Positions 1-6,945 of a stretch of DNA of 21,525 nt are shown here, piece by piece; the first letter of the stretch is position 1, and each line of letters opens with the position of its first letter. Under the pieces are notes generated by a model. It made no database searches and had not been told where the DNA came from. It saw nothing but the letters and a program-made list of their open reading frames with translations. Source of the stretch: DASXMT01 sp035552655 (lineage in GTDB: Bacteria > Actinomycetota > Acidimicrobiia > Acidimicrobiales > RAAP-2); NCBI GenBank assembly GCA_035552655.1, contig DASZLD010000072.1:1-21525 (forward strand). Reading direction: 5' to 3'. The translations under genes were made by a program, and so were the position numbers.

Positions 1-12
1 CAAGACCCGACC

Positions 13-2067
13 TCAGCGGGCGATGGCCGCCCGATGGGACTCGGCCAGGTCGAGCAAGTCGTCCATGATCTGACTCAGCTCGAAGTCCTTCGGCGTGTAC
101 ACGCTGGCCACGCCCTTGCCCTTGAGGACCTCGGCGTCTTCGGAGGGGATGATGCCTCCGACCGTTACCGGAATGTCGAGCCCGGCGGCGTGCAGCCGGT
201 CGACGATCTCGGGGACCAGCTCCAGGTGACTGCCCGACAGGATCGAGATGCCCACCACGTCGACGTCCTCGTCCCGGGCGGCGGCCACGATCTGGGCCGG
301 GGTGAGCCGGATGCCCTGATAGATCACCTCGAAGCCGGCGTCGCGGGCGGCCACGGCGATCTGCTCGGCTCCGTTGGAATGGCCGTCCAGCCCGGGCTTG
401 GCCACGAGGAGCTTGGGCGGACCTCCGGCACGCTCGGCCATCGCTTTGGCCCGGGCCACCACCGAGGAGAGCTCGCCGCCCCGGTGGCCCACGCCCCCGC
501 TGACGCCGGTCGGGGCGCGGTACTCGCCGAACACCTCTCGCAGGGCGCCGGCCCACTCGCCTGTGGTCCCGCCGGCATGGGCCAGGGCGATGGTGGCCGG
601 CATCACGTTGTCGTCGCCTTCGGCTGCCCGTCGGAGATCATCGAGCGCCCGCTGGACAGCTCCGTTGTCGCGAGCAGCGCGCCACTGTTCCACGTCTTCT
701 CGCAGCTCGGCCTCCACAGCCGGATCGACCCGCAAGATGGATGCACCAGCCGAGCCAATGCCGCCACCCTCCTCGTCGGGGCCCGGGGCCAGGGGTGAGC
801 GGGCCGTCTCGGTGAAGGAGTTCACCCCCACCACCTGCTGCTCACCCGTCTCGATGCGATGGACCCGCTCGGACTGGCTGCCCACCAGGCGGGACTTGAG
901 CTCGTCGATGGCCTCGAAGGCGCCGCCCAGGGCGAGCACGTCTTCCAGTTCGGCCCAGGAGGCCTCGGCGATCTCGGCCGTCTTGGCTTCGATCACCTTG
1001 GAGCCGTCGAAGATGTCCTCGTACTCGAGCAGGTCGGACTCGAAGGCCAGGATCTGCTGGATCCGCAGCGACCACTGCTGGTCCCAGGGCCGGGGCAGGC
1101 CGAGGGCCTCGTTCCAGGCCGGCAACTGCAGGGCCCGGGCCCGGGCTCGCTTGGACAAGGTGACACCGAGAGCCTCGAGCACGATGCGGGGGACGTTGTT
1201 CTCGGGCTGGGCTTCGGTCAACCCCAGCGAGTTCACCTGGACGCCGTAGCGGAACCGCTTCAGTTTCTCGTCGTCCACGCCGTAGCGCTCGGTGCAGATG
1301 CGCTCCCACAGCGAGGTGAAGGCGCGCATCTTGCACGTCTCTTCCACGAAGCGCACACCGGCGTTGACGAAAAAGGAGATCCGGCCGACCACGGAGGCGA
1401 ACTCGGCTTCGGGCACCTGACCCGACTGGCGCACGGCGTCGAGGACACCGATGGCGGTGGCCAGAGCGTAGGCCACCTCCTGGTGGGGGGTGGCCCCCGC
1501 CTCTTGGAGGTGGTAGCTGCACACGTTGATGGGATTCCACTTGGGCACGTTGCGCACGGTGTAGGCGATTGTGTCGACGGTAAGCCTGCGGCTGGGCAGT
1601 GGAGGAAAGATGAAGGTGCCCCGGGACAGGTACTCCTTCATGATGTCGTTCTGGGTGGTGCCGGAGAGCTTCCTGATATCGGCGCCCTGGTCCTCGGCGT
1701 TGGCGATGTACAGGCCCAGCAGCCAGGCGGCGGTGGCGTTGATGGTCATCGACGTGTTCATCGTCTCGACCGGGATCTGGTCCATCAGCTGCTTCATGTG
1801 GCCCAGGTGGGCCACGGGCACGCCGACCTTGCCCACCTCACCGGCCGCCTCGGGGGAGTCGGGGTCGTAGCCGATCTGGGTCGGGAGGTCGAAGGCGATG
1901 GAGAGGCCGGTCTGGCCCCGGGCCAGGTTGGTCCGGTACAACTCGTTGGACGCCTTGGCCGTGGAGTGGCCGGAGTAGGTCCGCATCACCCACGGCTTGT
2001 CCCGCTTCGGTGCGGAAGCCTCCGGCGTCGAGGCCTGTGGTTGCTTGCCCTGTTCCACGTGGGTCAT
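13..2067 (-). CDS. meaA: Ethylmalonyl-CoA mutase-like, B12-dependent acyl-CoA mutase
   Basis: Single-chain adenosylcobalamin-dependent acyl-CoA mutase, best matched from memory to the MeaA/ethylmalonyl-CoA mutase (Ecm) group, which converts ethylmalonyl-CoA to methylsuccinyl-CoA in the ethylmalonyl-CoA pathway of acetyl-CoA assimilation. The N-terminal two thirds form the catalytic barrel, with family blocks RTYSGHSTAKASN, GQTGLSIAFDLPTQ, NTSMTINATA, KWNPINVCSYHLQEAGATP and PRPWDQQWSLRIQQ. The C-terminal B12-binding domain has DGHSNG (cobalt-ligand His about residue 563), SILSGSH and VGGIIP. The start is uncertain. A TTG at 2097 opens the frame, ATG 2067 abuts a GGAGGG, and GTG 2058 lies about 10 bases behind the same GGAGG, so GTG 2058 may be the real start. 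The gene lies downstream of the hydroxybutyryl-CoA dehydrogenase on the same strand, separated by a hairpin. Methylmalonyl- or isobutyryl-type mutases are the main alternatives, but the overall pattern favours Ecm. Confidence 0.88.
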   Translation of the reverse strand: MTHVEQGKQPQASTPEASAPKRDKPWVMRTYSGHSTAKASNELYRTNLARGQTGLSIAFDLPTQIGYDPDSPEAAGEVGKVGVPVAHLGHMKQLMDQIPVETMNTSMTINATAAWLLGLYIANAEDQGADIRKLSGTTQNDIMKEYLSRGTFIFPPLPSRRLTVDTIAYTVRNVPKWNPINVCSYHLQEAGATPHQEVAYALATAIGVLDAVRQSGQVPEAEFASVVGRISFFVNAGVRFVEETCKMRAFTSLWERICTERYGVDDEKLKRFRYGVQVNSLGLTEAQPENNVPRIVLEALGVTLSKRARARALQLPAWNEALGLPRPWDQQWSLRIQQILAFESDLLEYEDIFDGSKVIEAKTAEIAEASWAELEDVLALGGAFEAIDELKSRLVGSQSERVHRIETGEQQVVGVNSFTETARSPLAPGPDEEGGGIGSAGASILRVDPAVEAELREDVEQWRAARDNGAVQRALDDLRRAAEGDDNVMPATIALAHAGGTTGEWAGALREVFGEYRAPTGVSGGVGHRGGELSSVVARAKAMAERAGGPPKLLVAKPGLDGHSNGAEQIAVAARDAGFEVIYQGIRLTPAQIVAAARDEDVDVVGISILSGSHLELVPEIVDRLHAAGLDIPVTVGGIIPSEDAEVLKGKGVASVYTPKDFELSQIMDDLLDLAESHRAAIAR

Positions 2068-2132
2068 CCCTCCATTGTGGCGTGTGGTGAGGCCCAACCG
2101 ATCCAGTGCGCTCCGGTGACCACCCCGGTCAC

Positions 2133-2159
2133 GGGCCCCCGGTTACAACCCTGGGGCCC
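2133..2159 (-). terminator. Stem-loop between hbd-like gene and mutase
   Basis: A 7-bp arm GGGCCCC (2133-2139) pairs with GGGGCCC (2153-2159), and a GGTT/AACC stem sits inside the loop. It lies 14 bases after the stop codon of the upstream dehydrogenase gene. There is no T-run, so it is not a classical intrinsic terminator; it could attenuate readthrough into the mutase or protect the 3' end of the upstream transcript. A second, weaker hairpin, GTGACC/GGTCAC with a 5-base loop, lies next to it at 2116-2132. Confidence 0.4.
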
Positions 2160-2173
2160 TGGGGCTAGAACGT

Positions 2174-3028
2174 CTACTTCCGATAGTCGTGGAAGCCCTG
2201 GCCCGACTTCCGACCCAGGAGCTCAGCGGCCACCATGCGCCGGAGCAAGGGCACTGCCGCGTAGTTCGGGTCCCGGAATTCGTCGTACAGGGCGTCGAGA
2301 ATGGCCAGCGAGGTATCCAGGCCGACCAAGTCGAGCAGGGCGAAGGGGCCCATGGGGAACCCGCAGCCGCCCTTCATGGCCGTGTCGATATCGGCGACGG
2401 AAGCCACACCCTGCTCGTAGAGGCGAACGGCGTTGTTCAGGTAGGGAAAGAGCAGGGCGTTGACGATGAACCCGGCCTGATCCTTGACCTCGACCGGGGA
2501 CTTCCCGCAGGCCTCGGCGAACTCGCGGACGGCGGCGATGGTCTCATCGGAGGCGGTCAGGGGCCGGACCAGCTCCACCAGAGACATGACCGGGGCCGGG
2601 TTGAAGAAGTGCACACCGCAGACCTTGTCGGGGCGCCCGGTCTCCATGGCCAGGTCGACGACGGGCAGGGTCGACGTGTTGGTGGCCAGGATCGTGTCGT
2701 CGCCACAGATGCGGTCCAGCTCGGTGAACAGCACCTTTTTGACGGCGAGATCCTCGATGACCGACTCGATGACCAGGTCGACGCCCTTGAGCGCCCCCAG
2801 ATCAGAGGTGGCGGTAACCCGGGCCAGGATGGCGTCGCGCTCCTCGGAGGTCTTTTTCCCCTTGTCGACTTGCTTGTTCAGGGACTTCTCCATGCCGGCG
2901 ACGGTGGCGTCGGCACTGTTCTGGCTGCGGGACCGCAGCACCACCTCGAAGCCACTGGCAGCGGCTGTCTCGGCAATTCCCGATCCCATGATTCCCGACC
3001 CGACGATTCCCACGCGCTTGATAGACAT
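2174..3028 (-). CDS. 3-hydroxybutyryl-CoA dehydrogenase (NAD-binding)
   Basis: 284-residue 3-hydroxyacyl-CoA dehydrogenase of the single-domain-pair type (Hbd/PaaH/FadB2), normal length for the family. It interconverts acetoacetyl-CoA and (S)-3-hydroxybutyryl-CoA with NAD(P)H in the cytoplasm. The Rossmann motif VGIVGSGIMGSG is at residues 6-17; the catalytic dyad is His140 in VHFFNPAPVM and Glu152 in LVELV; the C-terminal helical domain includes DTAMKGGCGFPMGPFALLDLVGLD. The ATG at 3028 is preceded by TAACAT eight bases upstream, suggesting a leaderless transcript, although GAGAGG also lies very close. The next gene on the strand is the ethylmalonyl-CoA mutase-like enzyme, so the pair may serve C4 acyl-CoA metabolism. 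Substrate chain length cannot be decided from sequence. Confidence 0.92.
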   Translation of the reverse strand: MSIKRVGIVGSGIMGSGIAETAAASGFEVVLRSRSQNSADATVAGMEKSLNKQVDKGKKTSEERDAILARVTATSDLGALKGVDLVIESVIEDLAVKKVLFTELDRICGDDTILATNTSTLPVVDLAMETGRPDKVCGVHFFNPAPVMSLVELVRPLTASDETIAAVREFAEACGKSPVEVKDQAGFIVNALLFPYLNNAVRLYEQGVASVADIDTAMKGGCGFPMGPFALLDLVGLDTSLAILDALYDEFRDPNYAAVPLLRRMVAAELLGRKSGQGFHDYRK

Positions 3029-3036
3029 GGCCTCTC

Positions 3037-3042
3037 ATGTTA
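3037..3042 (-). promoter_or_regulatory. -10-like box, leaderless promoter of the dehydrogenase
   Basis: On the minus strand TAACAT fits TANNNT and ends 8 bases before the ATG at 3028. A transcript from here would begin at or next to the start codon. No convincing -35 box is visible. Confidence 0.45.
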
Positions 3043-3052
3043 CTGGTCAGTA
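3041..3052. promoter_or_regulatory. Candidate operator palindrome
   Basis: TACTGGTCAGTA has 5-bp inverted arms (TACTG/CAGTA) around two central bases and overlaps the -10-like box of the dehydrogenase gene by two bases. Size and placement fit a TetR-type repressor site, a class that often controls fatty-acid and acyl-CoA genes. No regulator gene is present in the window. Confidence 0.35.
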
Positions 3053-3158
3053 GCTTTCTATGTCGGGTGGTCCGGTGCCGATGGGGTGGGGGGCGCATCG
3101 AACCTGCTCGGCCGACAAATGTGTGGAAGGGCTTCGGCGAATTTCGGGCCACGGCCCG

Positions 3159-3263
3159 GCCGATTCCGTGCCGATTCCGGGCCGACGCATGGACCCATCT
3201 GGGGCCGATTCCGGGCCGGCCGTCAGCTGATCCGCTTCCCATGCCCTGCCGATTCCGGGCCGG
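3159..3263. repeat. Short direct repeats GCCGATTCC (4 copies)
   Basis: The spacer between the divergent dehydrogenase and S51-like genes (3029-3323) holds four copies of GCCGATTCC starting at 3159, 3170, 3204 and 3248. The last two extend to an identical 16-mer, GCCGATTCCGGGCCGG. Spacings are irregular (11, 34 and 44 bases). I see no coding capacity in this spacer; besides the repeats it carries the two divergent promoters. Confidence 0.8.
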
Positions 3264-3310
3264 AGCCGGGGGCGAGGGCGGCGGTGATGTTCGAGCTGGC
3301 GCGTGCCACC

Positions 3311-3316
3311 TACAGT
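3311..3316 (+). promoter_or_regulatory. -10-like box, leaderless promoter of the S51-like gene
   Basis: TACAGT ends 7 bases before ATG 3324, with no Shine-Dalgarno sequence. This arrangement is the main reason to prefer ATG 3324 over the in-frame GTG at 3303. Confidence 0.5.
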
Positions 3317-3323
3317 GACCCGC

Positions 3324-4016
3324 ATGAGTGGATCACCTGGTCTCGTGGCATTGGTCGGCGGCGGAGAATGGCAGGCGGGCTGTTCGTTCGACAGCGAGCT
3401 CCTTGCGCGCTCTCAAGGCGACCACGTGCTGGTCATGCCTACGGCCGCCGCCTACGAACATCCGGAGCGGTCGGTGGCCCGGGCCGGTGAGTGGTTCGAG
3501 GGAATGGGGGCCCACGTCGAAGGGCTGATGGTGCTGTCCCGCTCCGATGCCGAGGACCTGGGCATGGCTGCGGTGATGCGCAAGGCCCGGTTCATCTACC
3601 TGAGCGGAGGGTCTCCGATGCACCTTCGCTCCGTGCTCAAGGGCTCGGCCGTGTGGGGCGCGCTGCTCGATGCCTGGAACGACGGCGCCGTGGTCGCCGG
3701 AACTGCCGAAGCGGCCATGGCCCTGACTGATCCCATGGTCGATGCCAGAGGGGGTGGGCTCACGCTGGGGCTGGGGTTGCTCCAGCGGCTGGCGGTAGTG
3801 CCGCACTTCGGGGACATCCACGAGGACGCCCATGGCGAGAAGTTGCACCGGTCGGTGGTTCTGGCCCCACCCGGCCTTCCGGTCGCCGGCATTCAGGAGC
3901 GCACCGCCCTCCTGCGGGAACCCGACGGCTCGTGGCGGACGGCAGGCGAGGGATCGGTGACCGTCTACGTCGACGGGGCCCGCTCAGAGGCGGGACTGGA
4001 CGCGCTGCCCCGATAG
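3324..4016 (+). CDS. S51/dipeptidase E-like protein lacking the nucleophile serine
   Basis: About 230-residue member of the peptidase S51 / class I glutamine amidotransferase-like fold (dipeptidase E, cyanophycinase relatives). Recognisable blocks are LVALVGGGEW at the N-terminus, MPTAAAYEHPERSV, FIYLSGGSPMHLRSVLKGS, and a late VVPHFGDIHED that holds the conserved His. The nucleophile elbow, usually G(S/T)SAGA, reads GTAEAA here: the codon at 3705-3707 is GCC (Ala, about residue 128) instead of Ser, and the two following positions also differ. The protein is otherwise full length with no frameshift, so it looks like a retained non-peptidase or a changed active site rather than a pseudogene. 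Start chosen at ATG 3324 because a TACAGT box lies just before it; GTG 3303 is the in-frame alternative. The substrate is unknown. Confidence 0.75.
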   Translation: MSGSPGLVALVGGGEWQAGCSFDSELLARSQGDHVLVMPTAAAYEHPERSVARAGEWFEGMGAHVEGLMVLSRSDAEDLGMAAVMRKARFIYLSGGSPMHLRSVLKGSAVWGALLDAWNDGAVVAGTAEAAMALTDPMVDARGGGLTLGLGLLQRLAVVPHFGDIHEDAHGEKLHRSVVLAPPGLPVAGIQERTALLREPDGSWRTAGEGSVTVYVDGARSEAGLDALPR

Positions 4017-4044
4017 GTGCACCGCCCGTCCGCTGGGCCGGTCG

Positions 4045-4133
4045 GCAGCGAGCCGGTCAGCGGCCTAGCAGCGAGCCTGGGTCAGTCGGCAGCGAGCCGA
4101 GCCTCAGCGACCCGGCAGCGAGCCTCAGTCGGC
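4045..4133. repeat. Direct repeats GCAGCGAGCC (4 copies) at end of cyclophilin gene
   Basis: Copies of GCAGCGAGCC start at 4045, 4068, 4089 and 4115. The last abuts the stop codon of the cyclophilin gene (TCA at 4125-4127 on the plus strand). TCAGTCGGC, which contains that stop codon, occurs at 4125-4133 and again at 4082-4090. The repeats fill the spacer between two convergent genes; no intrinsic terminator is evident. Confidence 0.8.
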
Positions 4134-4679
4134 TTCGGTGATGGTCACCGACTCGATGGTCACCTTTTCCGAGGGGGATCCCGACCGGCTCCCGATGGAT
4201 TCGATCGCGGGGATCACCTCGAGGCCCTTGACCACCTTGCCGAACAGCGAGTAGCTGGGCGGAAGTGCGGCGCCGTCAGGCCCGCTGATGACGAAGAACT
4301 GGCTGCCGTTGGTGTCTGGTCCGGCGTTGGCCATGGCCAGCGAACCGATCTCATAGCGACCGGGCTTGGGGAGCTCGTCCTCGAACCGGTAGCCGGGGCC
4401 ACCACGACCGGTGCCCTCGGGGTCGCCACCCTGCAGGACGAAGCCCGGGATGACCCGGTGGAAGGTGATCCCCTCGAAGTAGTGGTACCGGGCCAGAAAG
4501 ACGAAATTGTTGACCGTCTTCGGAGCGGCAACGGGATCGAGGGCAATGGTCATGGTCCCCTTGCTGGTGACCATCTCCGCCGTGTAGCGCTTGGCCGGGT
4601 CGATCACCATCGGGGGTGGGCCGTCGAACCGCTGGGTCTTCGGGCTGGAGCCGTCTGCTGCGGGAATCTCAGGGGCCAT
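4125..4679 (-). CDS. Cyclophilin-type peptidyl-prolyl cis-trans isomerase (cytosolic)
   Basis: 184-residue cyclophilin that should catalyse cis-trans isomerisation of X-Pro bonds. The active-site blocks are present: FHRVIPGFVLQGGDPEGTG with the catalytic Arg, GYRFEDE, LAMANAGPDTNGSQFFV and YSLFGKVVKGLEV. No signal peptide or membrane segment is visible, so it is probably cytoplasmic. It lies 36 bases downstream of a second, membrane-anchored cyclophilin on the same strand. The two share the same block order and near-identical C-terminal ends (SVTIT), so they are likely tandem paralogues in one operon. ATG 4679 has a GAGG about 5 bases upstream, as expected for an internal operon gene. Confidence 0.93.
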   Translation of the reverse strand: MAPEIPAADGSSPKTQRFDGPPPMVIDPAKRYTAEMVTSKGTMTIALDPVAAPKTVNNFVFLARYHYFEGITFHRVIPGFVLQGGDPEGTGRGGPGYRFEDELPKPGRYEIGSLAMANAGPDTNGSQFFVISGPDGAALPPSYSLFGKVVKGLEVIPAIESIGSRSGSPSEKVTIESVTITEAD

Positions 4680-4715
4680 GGAGGCCTCGCTTTCTATCGG
4701 TTGCAGAGAGGGGGT

Positions 4716-5528
4716 CTAGGAGGTGGTGATGGTCACCGAGAGGATGCGGTGGATGACCTTGGGGGGCACGCCGTTGGAGGCGCTGTTCGAATTGCCGTCG
4801 GCGTTGATGGCGTCGACCACGCTCATCCCCGAGGTGACTTGCCCGAATAGCGTGTAACTGGCGGGCAGTGACTCACCCTCGGTACCGGCCACGACGAAGA
4901 ACTGGCTGCCGTTGGTGTTCGGGCCCGAGTTGGCCATGGCCACCGATCCCAGGGGGTACTGCGGGCTGGCCTTGGCCGGCAGCTCGTCGGCGTACGTATA
5001 GCCGGGACCGCCGGTGCCGGTGCCGGTGGGATCACCGGTCTGGTCCATGAACTGGGGAATGACCCGATGGAAGGTCACACAGTTGTAGAACTTCTGATTG
5101 GCCAGGAACACGAAGCTGTTGACCGTCACCGGGGCGCCGGCTGTGTTCAGTTTCACGTCGAAGGTGCCGACGTCGGTCTTGATGGCCGCCGTATAGGTCT
5201 TCGAGGTGTCGATGGTCATCGGAGGCGCCGTCTTCCACGACGGCTTGGTCAGCTTGGCTGTTGGGCTGCTCGGGCAGCCCGCGGCCACGGCCGCTTTGTC
5301 TGCGGTCTCCTGGGCGCTGGCGATGGGGGCTGTGGTCGACGTGGTCGACGACGCCTTCGGGGAGCCCCCGCCGCTGGTGACCGCCACGGAGATGCCGATG
5401 ATGATGGCTAGGCCGATGACCACGATGATCGTGCGTCGGATCAGCTGTTTGCGCTTCTTGGCCTTCTGAGCCGCCGCCCTCCTGGCATCGCGGCCGGCTT
5501 TTTGACGTTGTCGCTTCTCGGTAGGCAC
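4716..5528 (-). CDS. Membrane-anchored cyclophilin-type peptidyl-prolyl isomerase
   Basis: 270-residue cyclophilin with an N-terminal anchor. A very basic start (KRQRQKAGRDARRAAAQKAKKRKQLIRR) is followed by one membrane helix, TIIVVIGLAIIIGISVAV, at about residues 34-51, then a Ser/Thr-rich linker and the cyclophilin domain. That domain includes FHRVIPQFMDQTGDPTGTG, YTYADE, VAMANSGPNTNGSQFFVV and YTLFGQVTSGMSVV. The positive-inside rule places the catalytic domain outside the membrane, where it may help fold exported proteins. The start is GTG at 5528 with a TACCCT box 8 bases upstream and no Shine-Dalgarno sequence. It is first in a two-gene operon with the cytosolic cyclophilin and is transcribed divergently from the solute-binding protein gene. 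Confidence 0.93.
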   Translation of the reverse strand: MPTEKRQRQKAGRDARRAAAQKAKKRKQLIRRTIIVVIGLAIIIGISVAVTSGGGSPKASSTTSTTAPIASAQETADKAAVAAGCPSSPTAKLTKPSWKTAPPMTIDTSKTYTAAIKTDVGTFDVKLNTAGAPVTVNSFVFLANQKFYNCVTFHRVIPQFMDQTGDPTGTGTGGPGYTYADELPAKASPQYPLGSVAMANSGPNTNGSQFFVVAGTEGESLPASYTLFGQVTSGMSVVDAINADGNSNSASNGVPPKVIHRILSVTITTS

Positions 5529-5536
5529 GGTCTGCC

Positions 5537-5542
5537 AGGGTA
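5537..5542 (-). promoter_or_regulatory. -10-like box, leaderless promoter of the cyclophilin operon
   Basis: On the minus strand TACCCT ends 8 bases before the GTG start at 5528. It lies only 9 bases from the oppositely oriented box of the solute-binding protein gene. Confidence 0.5.
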
Positions 5543-5551
5543 GTCGTCAGC

Positions 5552-5557
5552 TAGCAT
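5552..5557 (+). promoter_or_regulatory. -10-like box, leaderless promoter of the solute-binding protein
   Basis: TAGCAT ends 7 bases before ATG 5565, and there is no Shine-Dalgarno sequence in the 36-bp spacer. The divergent arrangement means the two polymerases would overlap. Confidence 0.5.
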
Positions 5558-5564
5558 CCCCTGG

Positions 5565-6779
5565 ATGCGCCACCCCTATCGCCTGTTATCACTGCCAATC
5601 GTGCTGGTGACCACCGCGCTGATCGCAACCGGCTGGGCATCGCCCTCGTCGGCGGCACCGGCGAAGAAGTTCACGCCCGGCCTGATCGCCGTCGACGCTC
5701 CGCTGACCGGATCGCAGTCGTCCACCGGAATCGACATGTGGCGGGGGGCCCAGCTGGCCGCCACCCAGATCAACGCCTCCGGTGGCGTGGACGGGGTGAT
5801 GATCAAGTTGGTCAAGGCGGACGACAAGGCCACTGCGTCCACGGGCGTGACCGTGGCCAAGAAGATGGTCGCACAGCATGCCTTCGGCGTCGTCGGGCCG
5901 TTCAACTCCTCGGTCGGGGTGGCCAACCTTCCCATCTACAAAAGGGCCGGGATGTCCATCGTCCGGTTGACCAGTGCGGCATCCACCCAGGGATTCGGGG
6001 CCACCACCCAGCCCATGGACGTTCAGGTGGCTCCGGTGGAGGCGACGGAGATCACCCAGGTCCTCCACGACACCCGGGTGGCCATCATCTACGACACCTC
6101 CACCTACACATCAGGGATCGCCAAGTCACTCCGCGGGCTGCTGACCGCGGACGGCCATGCGCCGGTGGCGTTCCAGTCGATCAAGGAAGGTCAGACCAAT
6201 TTCACAAAGGTGCTGACCGCGGCGGCCGCGGCCAAGCCCGACTTGGTCTACATCGCGGCATACGGAAAAGAGGCCGGGCTGCTCGCCCTGGGGGCATCGC
6301 AGATGCACGTTCCCGGTGGCTGCTTCGTCGACCTCGCCGCACAGGGACCGGACTTCGTGGCCGCCGCCACCACCCCGGTGGCCCAGAACTGCCTGAACAG
6401 TGGCGTGCCCTCGGCTGAGCAGTTCGCCGGAGCCACCCAGTATGTGAGCGACTACAACAGCACCTTCCACGCCCAGCCGGGGACCTGGGGCACGTTCACC
6501 TACGACTCATTGGAGATCCTGGCCGAGGCGGTGAAGGACGCCGGCGGCTGGAACCAGGCCGCCGTCCGGTCCAAGCTGGCCACTACCACCGCCTACCCGG
6601 GGATCACCGGCACCATCACCATCCAGCCCAAGACGGGCAACCGGCTCAATACCCCGGTGGTCATGCTCGACATCGATGCCAGCGGAAACTACGTGATCGA
6701 CCCGGCATGGGCCACGGCGGAGCACTTCCCCCTCCCGACGACGGCCGAGCCCGCTACCACCCTCACGCCCGCCTCCTAG
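5565..6779 (+). CDS. Branched-chain amino acid-type ABC solute-binding protein
   Basis: 404-residue extracellular solute-binding protein of the type I periplasmic-binding fold (LivJ/LivK-like, Peripla_BP_6). The N-terminus is a signal peptide: basic MRHPYR, a hydrophobic core LLSLPIVLVTTALIATGWA, and a likely signal peptidase I site after SSAA near residue 31. There is no lipobox cysteine, which is unusual for a monoderm binding protein that must stay near the membrane. The mature part shows GLIAVDAPLTGSQSSTG, GAQLAATQINASGGVDG, VVGPFNSSVGVANLPIYKRAG and WGTFTYDSLEILAEAVKDAGG. Two cysteines in the second half (in GGCFVD and QNCLNS) could form a disulfide. No permease or ATPase gene is nearby, so the ligand and partner transporter are unknown. 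Confidence 0.88.
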   Translation: MRHPYRLLSLPIVLVTTALIATGWASPSSAAPAKKFTPGLIAVDAPLTGSQSSTGIDMWRGAQLAATQINASGGVDGVMIKLVKADDKATASTGVTVAKKMVAQHAFGVVGPFNSSVGVANLPIYKRAGMSIVRLTSAASTQGFGATTQPMDVQVAPVEATEITQVLHDTRVAIIYDTSTYTSGIAKSLRGLLTADGHAPVAFQSIKEGQTNFTKVLTAAAAAKPDLVYIAAYGKEAGLLALGASQMHVPGGCFVDLAAQGPDFVAAATTPVAQNCLNSGVPSAEQFAGATQYVSDYNSTFHAQPGTWGTFTYDSLEILAEAVKDAGGWNQAAVRSKLATTTAYPGITGTITIQPKTGNRLNTPVVMLDIDASGNYVIDPAWATAEHFPLPTTAEPATTLTPAS

Positions 6780-6799
6780 CTGGCACCGAGGGCGCTCAC

Positions 6800-6877
6800 C
6801 GGTCACACAGCCTCACGGTCACACAGCCGCAGCCCCCACACGGCACACAGCCTCTGGGCCCACACGGCCACACGACC
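6800..6877. repeat. Direct repeats CGGTCACACAGCC and variants
   Basis: The 166-bp spacer before lysC has an exact 13-mer, CGGTCACACAGCC, at 6800-6812 and 6816-6828. Degenerate relatives follow (CACACGGCACACAGCC at 6837-6852, CACACGGCCACACGACC at 6861-6877). The spacer holds no gene; apart from these repeats only the lysC promoter box is evident, and I see no lysine-riboswitch architecture. Confidence 0.75.
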
Positions 6878-6931
6878 ACGGCAATCGAGCCTCGCAGCGC
6901 CGTGGGCGGCAGGGACCGGAAGCGGCCGCTG

Positions 6932-6937
6932 TAGCCT
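6932..6937 (+). promoter_or_regulatory. -10-like box, leaderless promoter of lysC
   Basis: TAGCCT ends 8 bases before ATG 6946. The intervening bases contain no Shine-Dalgarno sequence. Confidence 0.45.
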
Positions 6938-6945
6938 GGCAGGCC

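Noticed and set aside
859..2463. Plus-strand open frame of 534 codons across the mutase and dehydrogenase genes
   Set aside because: It runs antisense to two well-supported enzymes and across their spacer, with low-complexity composition and no family likeness.
3159..3263. CRISPR array
   Set aside because: The repeat unit is only 9-16 bases, spacing is irregular (11, 34, 44) and there are no cas genes.
4045..4133. Replication origin or iteron cluster
   Set aside because: The repeats are in a convergent 3' spacer, overlap a stop codon, are GC-rich with no AT-rich unwinding region, and no initiator gene is near.
6780..6945. Lysine riboswitch upstream of lysC
   Set aside because: The spacer consists largely of CACACAGCC-type repeats, lacks the multi-helix layout of that riboswitch, and a -10-like box sits only 8 bases before the start, leaving no room for a leader.
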